A DNA stretch of 64,000 nucleotides from WHSW01 sp963846165. GTDB lineage: Bacteria; Actinomycetota; Thermoleophilia; Solirubrobacterales; 70-9. The translations under genes and the position numbers were made by a program. Below, piece by piece: positions 45,307 to 54,115 of this stretch (within the stretch, counting starts at the first letter, position 1; every line of letters begins with the position of its first letter). A model generated the notes under the pieces. That model was given only the letters and a program-made list of their open reading frames with translations, was not told the DNA's origin and did no database searches. The stretch is from positions 310,001 through 374,000 of the forward strand of contig CAWJUU010000008.1 of the NCBI GenBank assembly GCA_963846165.1. Direction: 5' to 3'.

Positions 45307-45610
45307 AGGTGGTGGCGTTCCGCTCGGGCCGTCGCCGGGCCTGAGGCCGGGTTCGTTGTCAGTGAGGGTAGGTGTGGGTGCGAGCGCAGGTCACAAACCC
45401 CGGCCTCAACCGTGCCTCGGCGTCGAGGCCGAGGTTGTTGTCGTCATAGAGCACTAACCCGCCGTCAGAGCTTGGCGAGGCATTGAGGCCGGGGTTTGTG
45501 ACCTCGAGGCCGACCGAGAGCGCTCGCGCCAAACCGAACCACCCTCCCTCACTGAAACCGACCGGGCTTCGCACTCCACTCCGGCCCGAGCGGAACGCCA
45601 CCAGCCGATC
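45307..45610 (-). repeat. Dispersed palindromic repeat element, copy 2
   Basis: A 300-bp imperfect palindrome. Its inner arms are a perfect 22-bp inverted repeat beginning AGGTCACAAACCCC (45388-45409 and 45483-45504), extended by TGCCTCG/CGAGGCA after a 3-nt gap. Outer arms carry GGTGGCGTTCCGCTCGG and CAGTGAGGG blocks facing inward from both ends. The centre (about 45430-45482) is identical to copy 1 (8.9-9.2 kb) in opposite orientation. No transposase is seen. It lies immediately after murJ. Confidence 0.75.
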
Positions 45611-45699
45611 CGACGCCGCCCGTGCCCGACCGCGCCGCTGCACGGTCACGCCCAGTCTGAGCAAACGATGTGTGAGTCCGGTCACAGATCCGTAGCTTC

Positions 45700-45866
45700 G
45701 CGGCAGGAGGTGGTTTAGCTCTCCCGTAAGCCCGCCCGACCGCGACCGCGGCCGCGCTCTTCGGCCGCCGGCGGGACCGACGGATGGCACTCCGCCATCC
45801 GGGCGCAGACCGGCGCCCGCGCGCTCGCCGCGCGATGACTTCGACCCCGAGTGAGGTGACGCATTC
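45700..45866 (+). other. Structured 5' region before the M23 peptidase gene
   Basis: This 167-nt leader contains several stable inverted repeats, the clearest being CGGATGGC-ACTCC-GCCATCCG at 45781-45801. Secreted wall hydrolases of actinobacteria often sit behind cyclic di-AMP riboswitches, but I could not match that consensus here. Unknown class. Confidence 0.3.
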
Positions 45867-46520
45867 ATGCGACACAGATCCCGGTTCTGGACCGCATCCG
45901 CGACCGCGGCCGGCGCCGCAGTGCTCGCCGTCCCGGCGCTCGCGGCGGGCCCGCCGCCCGGCGTCCATCCGTTCGCAGCTTCCACCGAGCTCGCCCCGGT
46001 CGGGGATCGAGCGCCTGCGTCGGGCTCCGGCAGGCACCTCGGAACGCTCGGTGATGCCGAGCGCCGTCAGGCGAGCGCGAAGCCGCCTGCGCGGCCTCCG
46101 TTTCTCCCGATCATCGGCAAGCCGGACTACGGCACCGGCGAGAACGGTTTCGGAGCGGCCCGCTCAGGCCATGTGCACGCCGGCCAGGACGTGTTCGCGC
46201 CCGCCGGCACGCCGCTCCTCGCCGTCGCCGACACGGTGGTCTCGGAGGTCGGCAGCGACGGCGGCCAGGGCAACTACGTCTACCTGTTCGACCCCAAGCG
46301 CGAGCGCACCTACGTCTACATGCACATGATCGAGCCGGCGCAGGTCCGCTCCGGTGAGCGGGTGCGCGCCGGCGAGCGCGTCGGCGGCGTCGGTTGCAGC
46401 GGCTCGTGCTGGGGCGACCACCTCCACTTCGAGGTCCGCGAGGGCCGCGATCCGTACGCGGATGCGGTCGACCCGCTGGCGATGATGAAGGAGTGGGAAC
46501 GGCTGCAGCGGCCGCGTTAG
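45867..46520 (+). CDS. Secreted M23-family (LytM) peptidase
   Basis: A 217-residue exported cell-wall endopeptidase. Signal peptide is up to about residue 28 (ATAAGAAVLAVPALAAG). The catalytic domain shows the zinc ligands HVHAGQD (first His and Asp), the late HLHFEVREG and YVYMHM between. The short GCSGSCWGDHLHF loop carries two cysteines. Such enzymes cut peptidoglycan cross-bridges or, when inactive, regulate amidases; here all ligands are present. A long structured 5' region precedes ATG 45867. Confidence 0.88.
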   Translation: MRHRSRFWTASATAAGAAVLAVPALAAGPPPGVHPFAASTELAPVGDRAPASGSGRHLGTLGDAERRQASAKPPARPPFLPIIGKPDYGTGENGFGAARSGHVHAGQDVFAPAGTPLLAVADTVVSEVGSDGGQGNYVYLFDPKRERTYVYMHMIEPAQVRSGERVRAGERVGGVGCSGSCWGDHLHFEVREGRDPYADAVDPLAMMKEWERLQRPR

Positions 46521-46546
46521 CGTCGCGCCCGCGGCAGGACGGGCAC

Positions 46547-47104
46547 TCAGATACCCGAGACCTGCTCGCAGGCCTTGGCGGTGTCGTCGCCCTTGCCGCC
46601 GGAGCAGAGGTCGACCTCGCTGCCGCCGTCGAGCTCGTCGTCGTCCTCCTCGCCGTACATCTCGTCCTTGCCCGAGTTGCCGTTGAGGCGGTCCTTGCCG
46701 CCGCCGCCATGGATCTCGTCCGCGCCGGACCCGCCGACGAGCCGGAACCCCTCCGAGCCACCGCCGGAGTCGTCGCCCGCGTCGCCAAAGATCGTGTCGG
46801 AGCCGGTGTCGCCCTCGATCCGCTCGAGACCGCTGCCACCGCAGACGAGGTCGGCGCCGCCGAAGACGTTGACACGGTCGTCGCCGCCGGCGGCGTTGAT
46901 CACGTCATCGCCGTTGGTGCCGTCGATGCGATCGTCGGCACCGTTGATCGGGCCCCCGAACTTGTCCTCGGTGATCGTCACCTGCTTGCCGTCGCACTTT
47001 GCCCCCGCCTTCTGGGCACCCGCCGGCAGCGCCACGATCGCGACCGCGGCCGCCAGCGACGCGACGGTGGCCAGGCCCCCCAGCTTCCTCGATCCCTGCA
47101 TCAC
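46547..47104 (-). CDS. Secreted calcium-binding RTX-repeat protein
   Basis: A 185-residue exported protein. After a signal peptide (LATVASLAAAVAIVALPAGA) come RTX nonapeptide-like repeats of the GGxGxDxU type (NAAGGDDRVNVFGGADLVCG, FGDAGDD, HGGGGKDRLNGNSGKDE), which fold into a calcium-loaded beta-roll. A C-terminal pair of cysteines (DLCSGGKGDD, KACEQVSG) is present, as in the RTX proteins at 52-57 kb. Ligand or matrix role is unknown. Confidence 0.85.
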   Translation of the reverse strand: MMQGSRKLGGLATVASLAAAVAIVALPAGAQKAGAKCDGKQVTITEDKFGGPINGADDRIDGTNGDDVINAAGGDDRVNVFGGADLVCGGSGLERIEGDTGSDTIFGDAGDDSGGGSEGFRLVGGSGADEIHGGGGKDRLNGNSGKDEMYGEEDDDELDGGSEVDLCSGGKGDDTAKACEQVSGI

Positions 47105-47311
47105 TCAGCAACCCTATCGCCATACTGGTGCTCACGGCCACGACTACCGCCGCCCTTGGGCGGCTGCGAATCGGCGCCTGGCGTCGTCCTCGGCCGCCCA
47201 CATGGCGATGCCATGCGGGCTTCCTGCGTCCTCGCCATGCTTGATTCTCGCTTTGCCCAATCACGACGCTAGTCATCGCCGGGAGCACTGAGGCGCCGCA
47301 ACCTGATCCCC

Positions 47312-49105
47312 ATGGAACGCATCCGCAACTTCTCGATCATCGCCCACATCGACCACGGAAAGTCGACTCTGGCCGACCGCATCCTCGAGCTCACCGGGGC
47401 GGTGGACCCGCGCAAGCACATGCCGCAGCTGCTCGACTCGATGGACCTCGAGCGGGAGCGCGGGATCACGATCAAGGCGCAGGCAGTGCGTGTGGACTAC
47501 GCGGCCGATGACGGCGAGAGCTACCACCTGCACCTGATCGACACCCCAGGCCACGTCGACTTCTCCTACGAGGTCTCGCGCAGCCTCGCCGCCTGCGAGG
47601 GCGCGCTGCTGGTCGTCGACGCGGCGCAGGGGGTCGAGGCGCAGACGGTGGCCAACACCTACGCCGCGGTCGAGGCCGGGCTCGAGCTGATCCCGGTTCT
47701 GAACAAGGTCGACCTGCCGAGCGCCTATCCCGACCGGGTGGCAGGCGAGATCTGCGACCTGATCGGCGGTCAGGCCGCGGACATCCTCCGCATCTCCGCG
47801 AAGACCGGCGAGGGTGTGCACGAGGTGCTCGAGGCGATCGTCGCCCGGATCCCGCCGCCGGCCGGCGAGCCCGAGGCGCCGGCCCGGGCGCTGATCTTCG
47901 ACTCCGAGTTCGACCAGTACCGCGGCGTCGTTGCCTACCTGCGGATCGTCGACGGCAGCTTCCGCGAGCACGAGCCGATCGTCGCGATGCAGGCCGGCAC
48001 CGAGGCCGAGATCGACGAGATCGGCTTCTTCACCCCTCAGATGCGCCTGGCGTCTGGAATGTCGGCGGGCGAGGTCGGTTACGCGATCACCGGGCTCAAG
48101 GACGTCTCCAAGCTGCGCGTCGGCGACACGCTGACCGCGCGCGACCGACGTGCCGCCGAGGCGCTGCCCGGCTATCGCGAGGTCAAGCCGATGGTCTTCA
48201 GCGGTCTGTTCCCGATCGACACCGACCGCTACGAGGACCTTCGCGATGCGCTCGAGCGACTGGCGCTCAACGACGCCGCGCTCTCCTATGAGCCCGAGAC
48301 GTCACAGGCGCTCGGGTTCGGCTTTCGCTGCGGCTTCCTCGGCCTCCTGCACATGGACATCGTCCGCGAGCGGCTCGAGCGCGAGTACGACCTCGAGCTC
48401 CTGGCGACGACTCCGAACGTGCGTTACGAGGTGCGCCTGACCAGCGGCGAGATCGTCGACGTCCACTCGCCCGTGGACATGCCCGATCCCGGCGTGATCG
48501 AGGAGATCCGCGAGCCCTACATCCGCGCCTCGCTGATCTGCCCCACCGACTACGTCGGTCAGGTGATGGAGCTCTGCCAGTCGCGGCGCGGGACCCACGT
48601 CGACATGCACTACCTCTCGCCCGAGCGGGTCCAGATTCGCTACGACCTGCCGCTGGCCGAGATCGTGCTCGACTTCTTCGACCAGCTCAAGTCGCGCACG
48701 GCCGGCTACGCCTCGCTCGACTACGAGCCGATCGGCAACCGCGCCTCCGACCTGGTCAAGGTCGACGTGCTGCTCGCCGGCGAGCGCGTCGACGCGCTCT
48801 CGCAGGTCGTGCACCGCGACGCGGCCTACGAGGCCGGCAAGACGCTGGTCGAGCGGCTGCGAAAGACGATCCCGCGCCAGCTCTTCGACGTCCCGGTGCA
48901 GGCCGCCGTCGGCTCCCGGGTGCTCGCCCGCGAGACGGTCAAGGCGCTGCGCAAGGACGTCACCGCGAAGCTCTACGGTGGCGACGTGACCCGGAAGAAG
49001 AAGCTGCTCGAGAAGCAGAAGAAGGGCAAGAAGCGGATGAAGCAGGTCGGTGCGGTCGAGGTGCCCCAGGAGGCGTTCCTGGCGGTGCTCGAGGTCGATG
49101 AGTAA
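47312..49105 (+). CDS. lepA: Elongation factor 4 (LepA)
   Basis: A 597-residue translational GTPase that back-translocates or helps 30S maturation. The G domain has AHIDHGKSTLADRILE, DTPGHVDFSYEV and NKVDLPSA. The C-terminal part ends with a lysine-rich stretch RKKKLLEKQKKGKKRMK and a terminal ALAVLE-like tail, as in LepA. The length matches the family. ATG 47312 begins the conserved RIRNFSIIAHIDHGK. Followed by an overlapping SnoaL-like gene. Confidence 0.96.
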   Translation: MERIRNFSIIAHIDHGKSTLADRILELTGAVDPRKHMPQLLDSMDLERERGITIKAQAVRVDYAADDGESYHLHLIDTPGHVDFSYEVSRSLAACEGALLVVDAAQGVEAQTVANTYAAVEAGLELIPVLNKVDLPSAYPDRVAGEICDLIGGQAADILRISAKTGEGVHEVLEAIVARIPPPAGEPEAPARALIFDSEFDQYRGVVAYLRIVDGSFREHEPIVAMQAGTEAEIDEIGFFTPQMRLASGMSAGEVGYAITGLKDVSKLRVGDTLTARDRRAAEALPGYREVKPMVFSGLFPIDTDRYEDLRDALERLALNDAALSYEPETSQALGFGFRCGFLGLLHMDIVRERLEREYDLELLATTPNVRYEVRLTSGEIVDVHSPVDMPDPGVIEEIREPYIRASLICPTDYVGQVMELCQSRRGTHVDMHYLSPERVQIRYDLPLAEIVLDFFDQLKSRTAGYASLDYEPIGNRASDLVKVDVLLAGERVDALSQVVHRDAAYEAGKTLVERLRKTIPRQLFDVPVQAAVGSRVLARETVKALRKDVTAKLYGGDVTRKKKLLEKQKKGKKRMKQVGAVEVPQEAFLAVLEVDE

Positions 49106-49496
49106 GCGCGAGCGCAACATCGAGCTCATCCGCGAGGGGATGGAGGCATTCAACCGTGGCGATCACGACGGCGTGCTCGCCGCGCTCGATCCGGAGATCG
49201 AGTGCCATGTCGACCCGTCGCTGATGAACGGCGGCTTCTTCCACGGCATCGACGGGTACGAGGAGATGATGCGCGTCTGGGGGGAGGCATGGCAGACGGT
49301 CGAGATGACGATCCTGGGCGTCGAGACTCCCGACGAGCGCCACGTGATCGCCGAGCTTCATCAGCGCGCGGTCGGCGCCGGCAGCGGCGTACCCGTGGAG
49401 ATGAGGACGTTCCACTTCTACGAGATCCGCGACGATCGGGCGCTCCGCTTCCACATCTACCCCGACCGCGATGCGGCGCTGGCCGCGATTCGCTGA
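49098..49496 (+). CDS. SnoaL-like (NTF2-fold) protein
   Basis: A 132-residue NTF2-like protein (MSKRERNIELIREGMEAFNR, then FHGIDGYEEMMRVWGEAWQ and MRTFHFYEIRDDRALRFHIY). It belongs to the same broad family as the genes at 33 and 38-39 kb but has diverged. ATG 49098 overlaps the lepA 3' end by 8 nt, so the two are cotranscribed. Function unknown. Confidence 0.82.
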   Translation: MSKRERNIELIREGMEAFNRGDHDGVLAALDPEIECHVDPSLMNGGFFHGIDGYEEMMRVWGEAWQTVEMTILGVETPDERHVIAELHQRAVGAGSGVPVEMRTFHFYEIRDDRALRFHIYPDRDAALAAIR

Positions 49497-49513
49497 ATAG
49501 ACTGCCGCGTTCG

Positions 49514-49956
49514 ATGACCCTGAAGACCGACGCAATCGGCCGCTCCTGGGACCCCGCCTCGTTCGAGATCGAAGCCGAACGGATCACCCAGTACGCCGAC
49601 GCGGTCGACGAGCAGAGCCCCGTACACCGCGACGCCGACGCCGCCCGCGAGGCGGGCTTTCGCGATCTCGTCGCGCCGCCGATGTTCGCCGTCGTCTACA
49701 GCTCGGTCGCGATGGGCCCGGCGATCCTCGACCCCGAGGTGGGGATGAACTTCGCCGCCATGGTCCACGGCGGCCAGGAGTTCGAGTGGGGCGAGCCGGT
49801 CTGCGCCGGCGACACGATCACGACGACGGTGACCTGCAAGCGACATCTCCGAGCGCGGCGGCAAGGGCTTCTACGTCTTCGAGTCGGTGTCGCAGAACCA
49901 GGACGGAGCGCAGGTCGTGAAAGCGACCTGGACCAACATCGTCCGCGGGGTCTGAG
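49514..49956 (+). CDS. MaoC/HadA-type dehydratase N-terminal subunit, one frame break
   Basis: A hot-dog fold protein of about 147 residues, resembling the FAS1-like dehydratase subunits (HadA/HadC) that pair with a MaoC subunit to dehydrate (3R)-hydroxyacyl-ACP or -CoA. The first frame gives ERITQYADAVDEQSPVHRD and FRDLVAPPMFAVVYSS. After a break near 49845 it continues as SERGGKGFYVFESVSQNQDG. It ends 18 nt before the catalytic MaoC subunit, as expected for such heterodimers. Confidence 0.8.
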
Positions 49957-49974
49957 GGAGAGCGAGGCGCAACG

Positions 49975-50370
49975 GTGGGCACGTACGAGGTCGGCGACTC
50001 GCTTCCCGAGCTGCATGTAACGCCGGACGCCGGCCTGACGAAGCGCTACGCCGCGGCTTCCGGCGACCCGAACCCGATCCACACCGACGAGGAGTTCGCG
50101 AAGTCGGTCGGCCTGCCCGGCTGCATCCTGCACGGCCTCTACTCGATGGCCCAGGTCGCCCGCGCCCACAGCGCGGTCGCCGGCGGCGATCCGCGCGCGC
50201 TGAAGCGGCTCGCGGTCCAGTTTCGCGGCATGGGCTTCCCCGAGCAGGAGATCGTCGTCACCTCGACGGTCAAGCAGGCCGCAAACGGCCGCATCGTCAC
50301 CGAGACCGAGGCGAGGCAGGGCGACAGCCGGATCATCCGCAACGCCGAGGCCGAGCTCGAGCTTCCATAG
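49975..50370 (+). CDS. MaoC/HadB-type dehydratase catalytic subunit
   Basis: A 131-residue hot-dog fold protein with the hydratase-2 motif, YAAASGDPNPIHTDEEFAKS, supplying the catalytic Asp and His, then GLPGCILHGLYSMA. It forms the active partner of the upstream subunit. In mycobacteria HadAB acts in mycolic-acid elongation; here fatty acid or CoA-ester dehydration is all that can be said. GTG 49975. Confidence 0.88.
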   Translation: MGTYEVGDSLPELHVTPDAGLTKRYAAASGDPNPIHTDEEFAKSVGLPGCILHGLYSMAQVARAHSAVAGGDPRALKRLAVQFRGMGFPEQEIVVTSTVKQAANGRIVTETEARQGDSRIIRNAEAELELP

Positions 50371-50442
50371 ATCGCGACCAGCGGCTTGACCGTCGGATGG
50401 GCGGCAATCCTGCTCCTGAGCCGCGATCATCCGCGCCGATCC

Positions 50443-50448
50443 TAGAAT
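50443..50448 (+). promoter_or_regulatory. -10-like hexamer for leaderless hrcA
   Basis: TAGAAT, then 7 nt (CAGTGGG), then GTG 50456. Near-consensus -10. I see no CIRCE repeat (TTAGCACTC type) nearby. Confidence 0.55.
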
Positions 50449-50455
50449 CAGTGGG

Positions 50456-51478
50456 GTGCTGAGCGAACGTCAACAGCGGATCCTCAATCTCGTCGTCGAC
50501 GCCTATCTCGAGTCGGGCAAGCCGGTGGGCTCGGCGGTGATCGCCGAGGACCCCACGGTCGAGTGGGGTGCCTCGACCGTTCGCGCGGAGCTCGCAGCGC
50601 TCGAGTGCGACGGGTACCTGACCCATCCGCACACCTCGGCCGGGCGCGTGCCGACCGACTCCGGCTATCGCTTCTACGCGGACTCGCTGCTCGCCGCCGG
50701 CGCCAAGCCGGGTCCGGTGAGCGGCACCCTCGACCTCTCGCGGATGCGCCGCGAGATCGAGGAGGCGTTGCGCGAGACCGCGTCGACGCTCTCGCGGATG
50801 ACCGACCTGCTCGCGGTGGCCACCGCTCCGCCCCCTTCGGCGGCGCGTGTGCACCGCGTCGAGGCGCTTCAGCTCCAGCCGCGGGTGGTGATGGTGGTCG
50901 TGATCGCCTCCAACGGCGCGGTCACCAAACGCGTCTTCAACTTCCAGCGCGCTGTCGACCCGGGCCTGGTCGAGTGGGCATCGAGTTTCCTCAACGAGCG
51001 GCTCTCGGGCCTCGCGCTCGGCGCGCGGATGACCGGTGACCGCCTCGACGACCCCGAGCTCGGCCCGGCCGAGCACGGCTTCCTCGCCGAGCTTCGCGAC
51101 GCGTTCTCGGGGCTCGAGCAGAAGGCCGCCGGAGACCTCTACGTCGAGGGCGCGGCGCGGCTGCTCTCGGCGGAGCACGCGCCCGACCTGCCGCGGGCCG
51201 ATGCGCTGATGCGGGCGCTGGAGCGGCGGGCGAACCTGCTCGAGGTCCTGCGCTCGACCCTCGATGAGCGCTCGGTATTCATGTGGATCGGGGACGAGAA
51301 CCCCGCCCCGGAGCTGCGCTCGGTGAGCATGATCGGCGCCAACTACGGCCTCGGCTATCGCAACCTCGGCACGGTGGGGGTGGTCGGGCCGCTGCGGATG
51401 GACTACGCGACCGCGATCGCATCGGTGCGCGAGGCCGCGAGCGAGCTCTCGCGCTTCTTCGAGTCGGTCTACGACTGA
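50456..51478 (+). CDS. hrcA: Heat-inducible transcription repressor HrcA
   Basis: A 340-residue regulator of class I heat-shock genes. The N-terminal winged helix (RQQRILNLVVDAYLESGKPV, then STVRAELAALECDGYLTHPH) and the GAF-like domain, ending with GPLRMDYATAIASVREAASE, agree with the family, where DNA binding at CIRCE is maintained by GroEL. dnaJ follows 11 nt downstream, the standard hrcA-dnaJ order. grpE and dnaK are not in the window. Confidence 0.93.
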   Translation: MLSERQQRILNLVVDAYLESGKPVGSAVIAEDPTVEWGASTVRAELAALECDGYLTHPHTSAGRVPTDSGYRFYADSLLAAGAKPGPVSGTLDLSRMRREIEEALRETASTLSRMTDLLAVATAPPPSAARVHRVEALQLQPRVVMVVVIASNGAVTKRVFNFQRAVDPGLVEWASSFLNERLSGLALGARMTGDRLDDPELGPAEHGFLAELRDAFSGLEQKAAGDLYVEGAARLLSAEHAPDLPRADALMRALERRANLLEVLRSTLDERSVFMWIGDENPAPELRSVSMIGANYGLGYRNLGTVGVVGPLRMDYATAIASVREAASELSRFFESVYD

Positions 51479-51489
51479 GATCGAGCGCC

Positions 51490-52558
51490 GTGCCGGCCGA
51501 CTACTACGACGTCCTCGGCGTCGACCGGGGGTCGAGCGAGGGGGAGATCAAGAAGGCGTTTCGCCGGCTCGCACGCGACCTGCATCCGGACGTCAACCGC
51601 CATGACCCCGAGGCCGAGGAGAAGTTCAAGCAGGCGGCGGAGGCCTACGAGGTCCTCTCCGATCCCGAGCGGCGGCGCACATACGACGCCTTCGGCCACG
51701 AGGGCCTGCGCACGGGAGGCTGGTCGCCGCACACCGCCGGCAGCATGGAGGACATCCTCTCCTCGCTGTTCGGCGGCGGCGACTCGCTCTTCGGCGATCT
51801 CTTCGGCGGCGCCCGCGGGCCGGTACAGGGCGGCGACATCGGGGTCGAGGTCGAAATCTCGCTCGGCGAGGTGCTCACCGGCGTCCAACGCGAGGTCTCG
51901 TTCGAGGCCGTCTCGCTGTGCGAGCGCTGCCGGGGAAACGGCGCCGAGCCCGGGACCCCGATCCACACCTGCGAGACCTGTGGCGGCGCCGGCCAGGTTC
52001 AGCAGGTGCGCCGGACCGCCTTCGGCCAGCTCGTCCAAACGGGCGTCTGCCCCACCTGCCGGGGCGACGGCCGCATCGCAGAGCAGCCGTGCGAGCGCTG
52101 CGAGGGCGCCGGCCGCGAGCTCCGCGACCGAACCTGGGACGTCGAGATCCCGGCCGGGATCGAGTCCGGTCAGCGGATTCGGATCGCCGGCGCCGGCCAC
52201 GCGGGCGAGCGCGGTGCTCCGCCCGGGCGACCTCTACGTCCTCGTCCGGGTCGCCGAGGATGAGCGTTTCGAGCGCCGGGGCCGCGACCTGATTACGGTG
52301 GTGCACGTGCCGGCGACCCTGGCGATGCTCGGCGGCGAGGTGAGCGCGCCGACGCTCGACGGCGACCGGGAGGTGAAGATTCCCGCGGGGGCGCAGCCGG
52401 GGCACACGATCAGGCTCTCGGGACTCGGCCTGCCGGGGCTCCGCGGCCGCTCGCGCGGCGACGAGCACGTGCTCGTCGACCTCGTCGTCCCCCGCAAGCT
52501 GAGCCGCGATCAGCGCAAGCTCGCCGAACGCCTGCACGAGTCGCTCGGCGACGACTGA
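51490..52558 (+). CDS. dnaJ: Chaperone DnaJ, one frame break
   Basis: An Hsp40 co-chaperone. The J domain begins DYYDVLGVDRGSSEGEIKKA with the HPD tripeptide (LHPDVNRHD). A Gly/Phe-rich linker follows, then four CxxCxGxG zinc motifs (CERCRGNG, CETCGGAG, CPTCRGDG, CERCEGAG). The C-terminal beta domains change frame near 52212 (GHAGER to VLRPGDLYVLVRV). As this gene is essential and conserved elsewhere, an indel error is much likelier than inactivation. GTG 51490. hrcA precedes it. Confidence 0.9.
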
Positions 52559-52620
52559 GGCGCGCTGGACCAACGTATGAGGGCCGGTGACGCGGGGTTG
52601 CGCGATGCGCCGCGGAGGGA

Positions 52621-52626
52621 TAGTTT
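52621..52626 (+). promoter_or_regulatory. -10-like hexamer for the first RTX gene
   Basis: TAGTTT, CTGGGAC (7 nt), GTG 52634. This supports GTG 52634 as the start ahead of the signal peptide. Confidence 0.45.
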
Positions 52627-52633
52627 CTGGGAC

Positions 52634-54115
52634 GTGCAGGGGAGGGCCGTACTAATCTTCCTCACCGCCTGGACGCTGTTCCCGGGCACGGCGCTTGGCG
52701 CGACGCTGAACTCGTCCGGCCAACAGATCACCTACGCGGCCGGCGCGGGGGAGGCCAACGGGTTGACGGTCTCGCGCGACGGCCCCGACTACGTGTTCAC
52801 CGATGCCGCCGGGGTCACGATCACGCCCATGGGTACGTGCGCGAACGCCGGCGCGAACGTCGGTCGCTGTCCCGCGGCCGACGTCGTCCGCATGAGCGTC
52901 ACGCTCGGCGACCTCAACGACGCCGGAACGATCGCCGACTCGATCACGAGCCCGCAGATCGACGACGTGGTGCTCGCCGGCAACGCCGGCTCCGACGTCG
53001 TCACCGGGGGCGCGAACGTGGTCAACTCGCTGCGCGGCGATGAGGGCGCCGGCGCTCCGGGCGAGGACGTGATCACCGCCGGGAACCTCGATGACTTCCT
53101 CAGCGGCAACGAGGGCAACGACGTGCTCGCCGGGCTCGATGGCGACGACCGGCTGGTCCCCGGTGCCGGCAACGACGTCGCCGATGCGGGGCCAGGGCAG
53201 GACCTGTTCAGCATCTTCGAGGACCTGGACGGGGCCGACACCTTCATCGGCGGGCCCGGTGGAAACGACCGGGCGGACATCCGCGACCGCCTCGCCGGCC
53301 TGCTGATCGATCTCAACGGGCTCGCGGACGATGGCGCCGGCTGCCCGGGCCCGGCGTGCGAGGGCGACGACTTCAGGCCCGACATCGAGGACATCGACTC
53401 GGGGCAAGGGAACGACGTGTTCATCGGTGCGCCCGGGCCTCAGGATTTCAGCGGCGAGGCCGGCAACGACGTGATCGATGGCGGTGACGGGGAGGACGAC
53501 CTGTTCGGCGACACGGGCGACGACGTCGTCACCGGCGGGCGGGGCGGTGATCTCCTCGGCGGCGGCTCCGGTGCCGACAGCGTCGACGGCGGCGGCGGGG
53601 ATGACTACCTCGACGGCAGCGAGTTCTTCGACCAGAGCGCCGATGTGCTCGGTGGCGGAGCCGGGATCGACAAGCTCGGCGACGGCGGAGAGCTGGCGGT
53701 CGCGCTGCGCATCGACCTCGACGGCGACCCCGACGACGGCATCAACGACCCGAGCTTCAGCAACCCGCTCGACAACGTGCTCGCGAATCTCGAGGGCCTC
53801 GAGGGCGGGGGTGGAGACGACGTGCTGATCGGCAACGGGAAGGCGAACGAGTTCGAGGGCGGACCCGGGCGCGACCGGATGGTCGGCGGCGGAGGCGGCG
53901 ACGCGCTCGCCGGCGGCCGGGGCGGCGACAACCTCAAGGGGGGCAAGGGGCGGGACCTGCTCGAGGGCGAGGCGGGTGCGGACAAGCTCCGCAGCCGCGA
54001 CGGCGGCCCCGACGAGGTCTCCTGTGGCTCCTCACGCGACAAGGTCGTGGCCGATCGGGCCGACCGCACCGCCGCCGACTGCGACCTGGTACGCCGCAGC
54101 GGAGGTGGCAAATGA
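52634..54115 (+). CDS. Secreted calcium-binding RTX-repeat protein 1
   Basis: A 493-residue exported protein. Signal peptide residues 1-23 (AVLIFLTAWTLFPGTALGA). It contains an N-terminal beta domain with two cysteines (MGTCANAGANVGRC), then about ten RTX repeats (GGNDRADIRD, GDTGDDVVTGGRGGDLLGGG, GGDNLKGGKGRDLLEG) and a C-terminal module SRDGGPDEVSCGSSRDK followed by DCDLV with two cysteines. One CPGPACEGDD insert lies at about residue 240. Its stop overlaps the next ATG (ATGA). Likely a surface or matrix protein that folds on calcium after export. The first of three tandem paralogues. Confidence 0.85.
   Translation: MQGRAVLIFLTAWTLFPGTALGATLNSSGQQITYAAGAGEANGLTVSRDGPDYVFTDAAGVTITPMGTCANAGANVGRCPAADVVRMSVTLGDLNDAGTIADSITSPQIDDVVLAGNAGSDVVTGGANVVNSLRGDEGAGAPGEDVITAGNLDDFLSGNEGNDVLAGLDGDDRLVPGAGNDVADAGPGQDLFSIFEDLDGADTFIGGPGGNDRADIRDRLAGLLIDLNGLADDGAGCPGPACEGDDFRPDIEDIDSGQGNDVFIGAPGPQDFSGEAGNDVIDGGDGEDDLFGDTGDDVVTGGRGGDLLGGGSGADSVDGGGGDDYLDGSEFFDQSADVLGGGAGIDKLGDGGELAVALRIDLDGDPDDGINDPSFSNPLDNVLANLEGLEGGGGDDVLIGNGKANEFEGGPGRDRMVGGGGGDALAGGRGGDNLKGGKGRDLLEGEAGADKLRSRDGGPDEVSCGSSRDKVVADRADRTAADCDLVRRSGGGK

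Noticed and set aside
45700..45866. Cyclic di-AMP (ydaO-type) riboswitch
   Set aside because: Context is suggestive, but the conserved GGGTGAA and GGGGAACC-like words are missing; recorded only as a structured region.
50371..50455. CIRCE operator upstream of hrcA
   Set aside because: No TTAGCACTC/GAGTGCTAA inverted repeat could be found.
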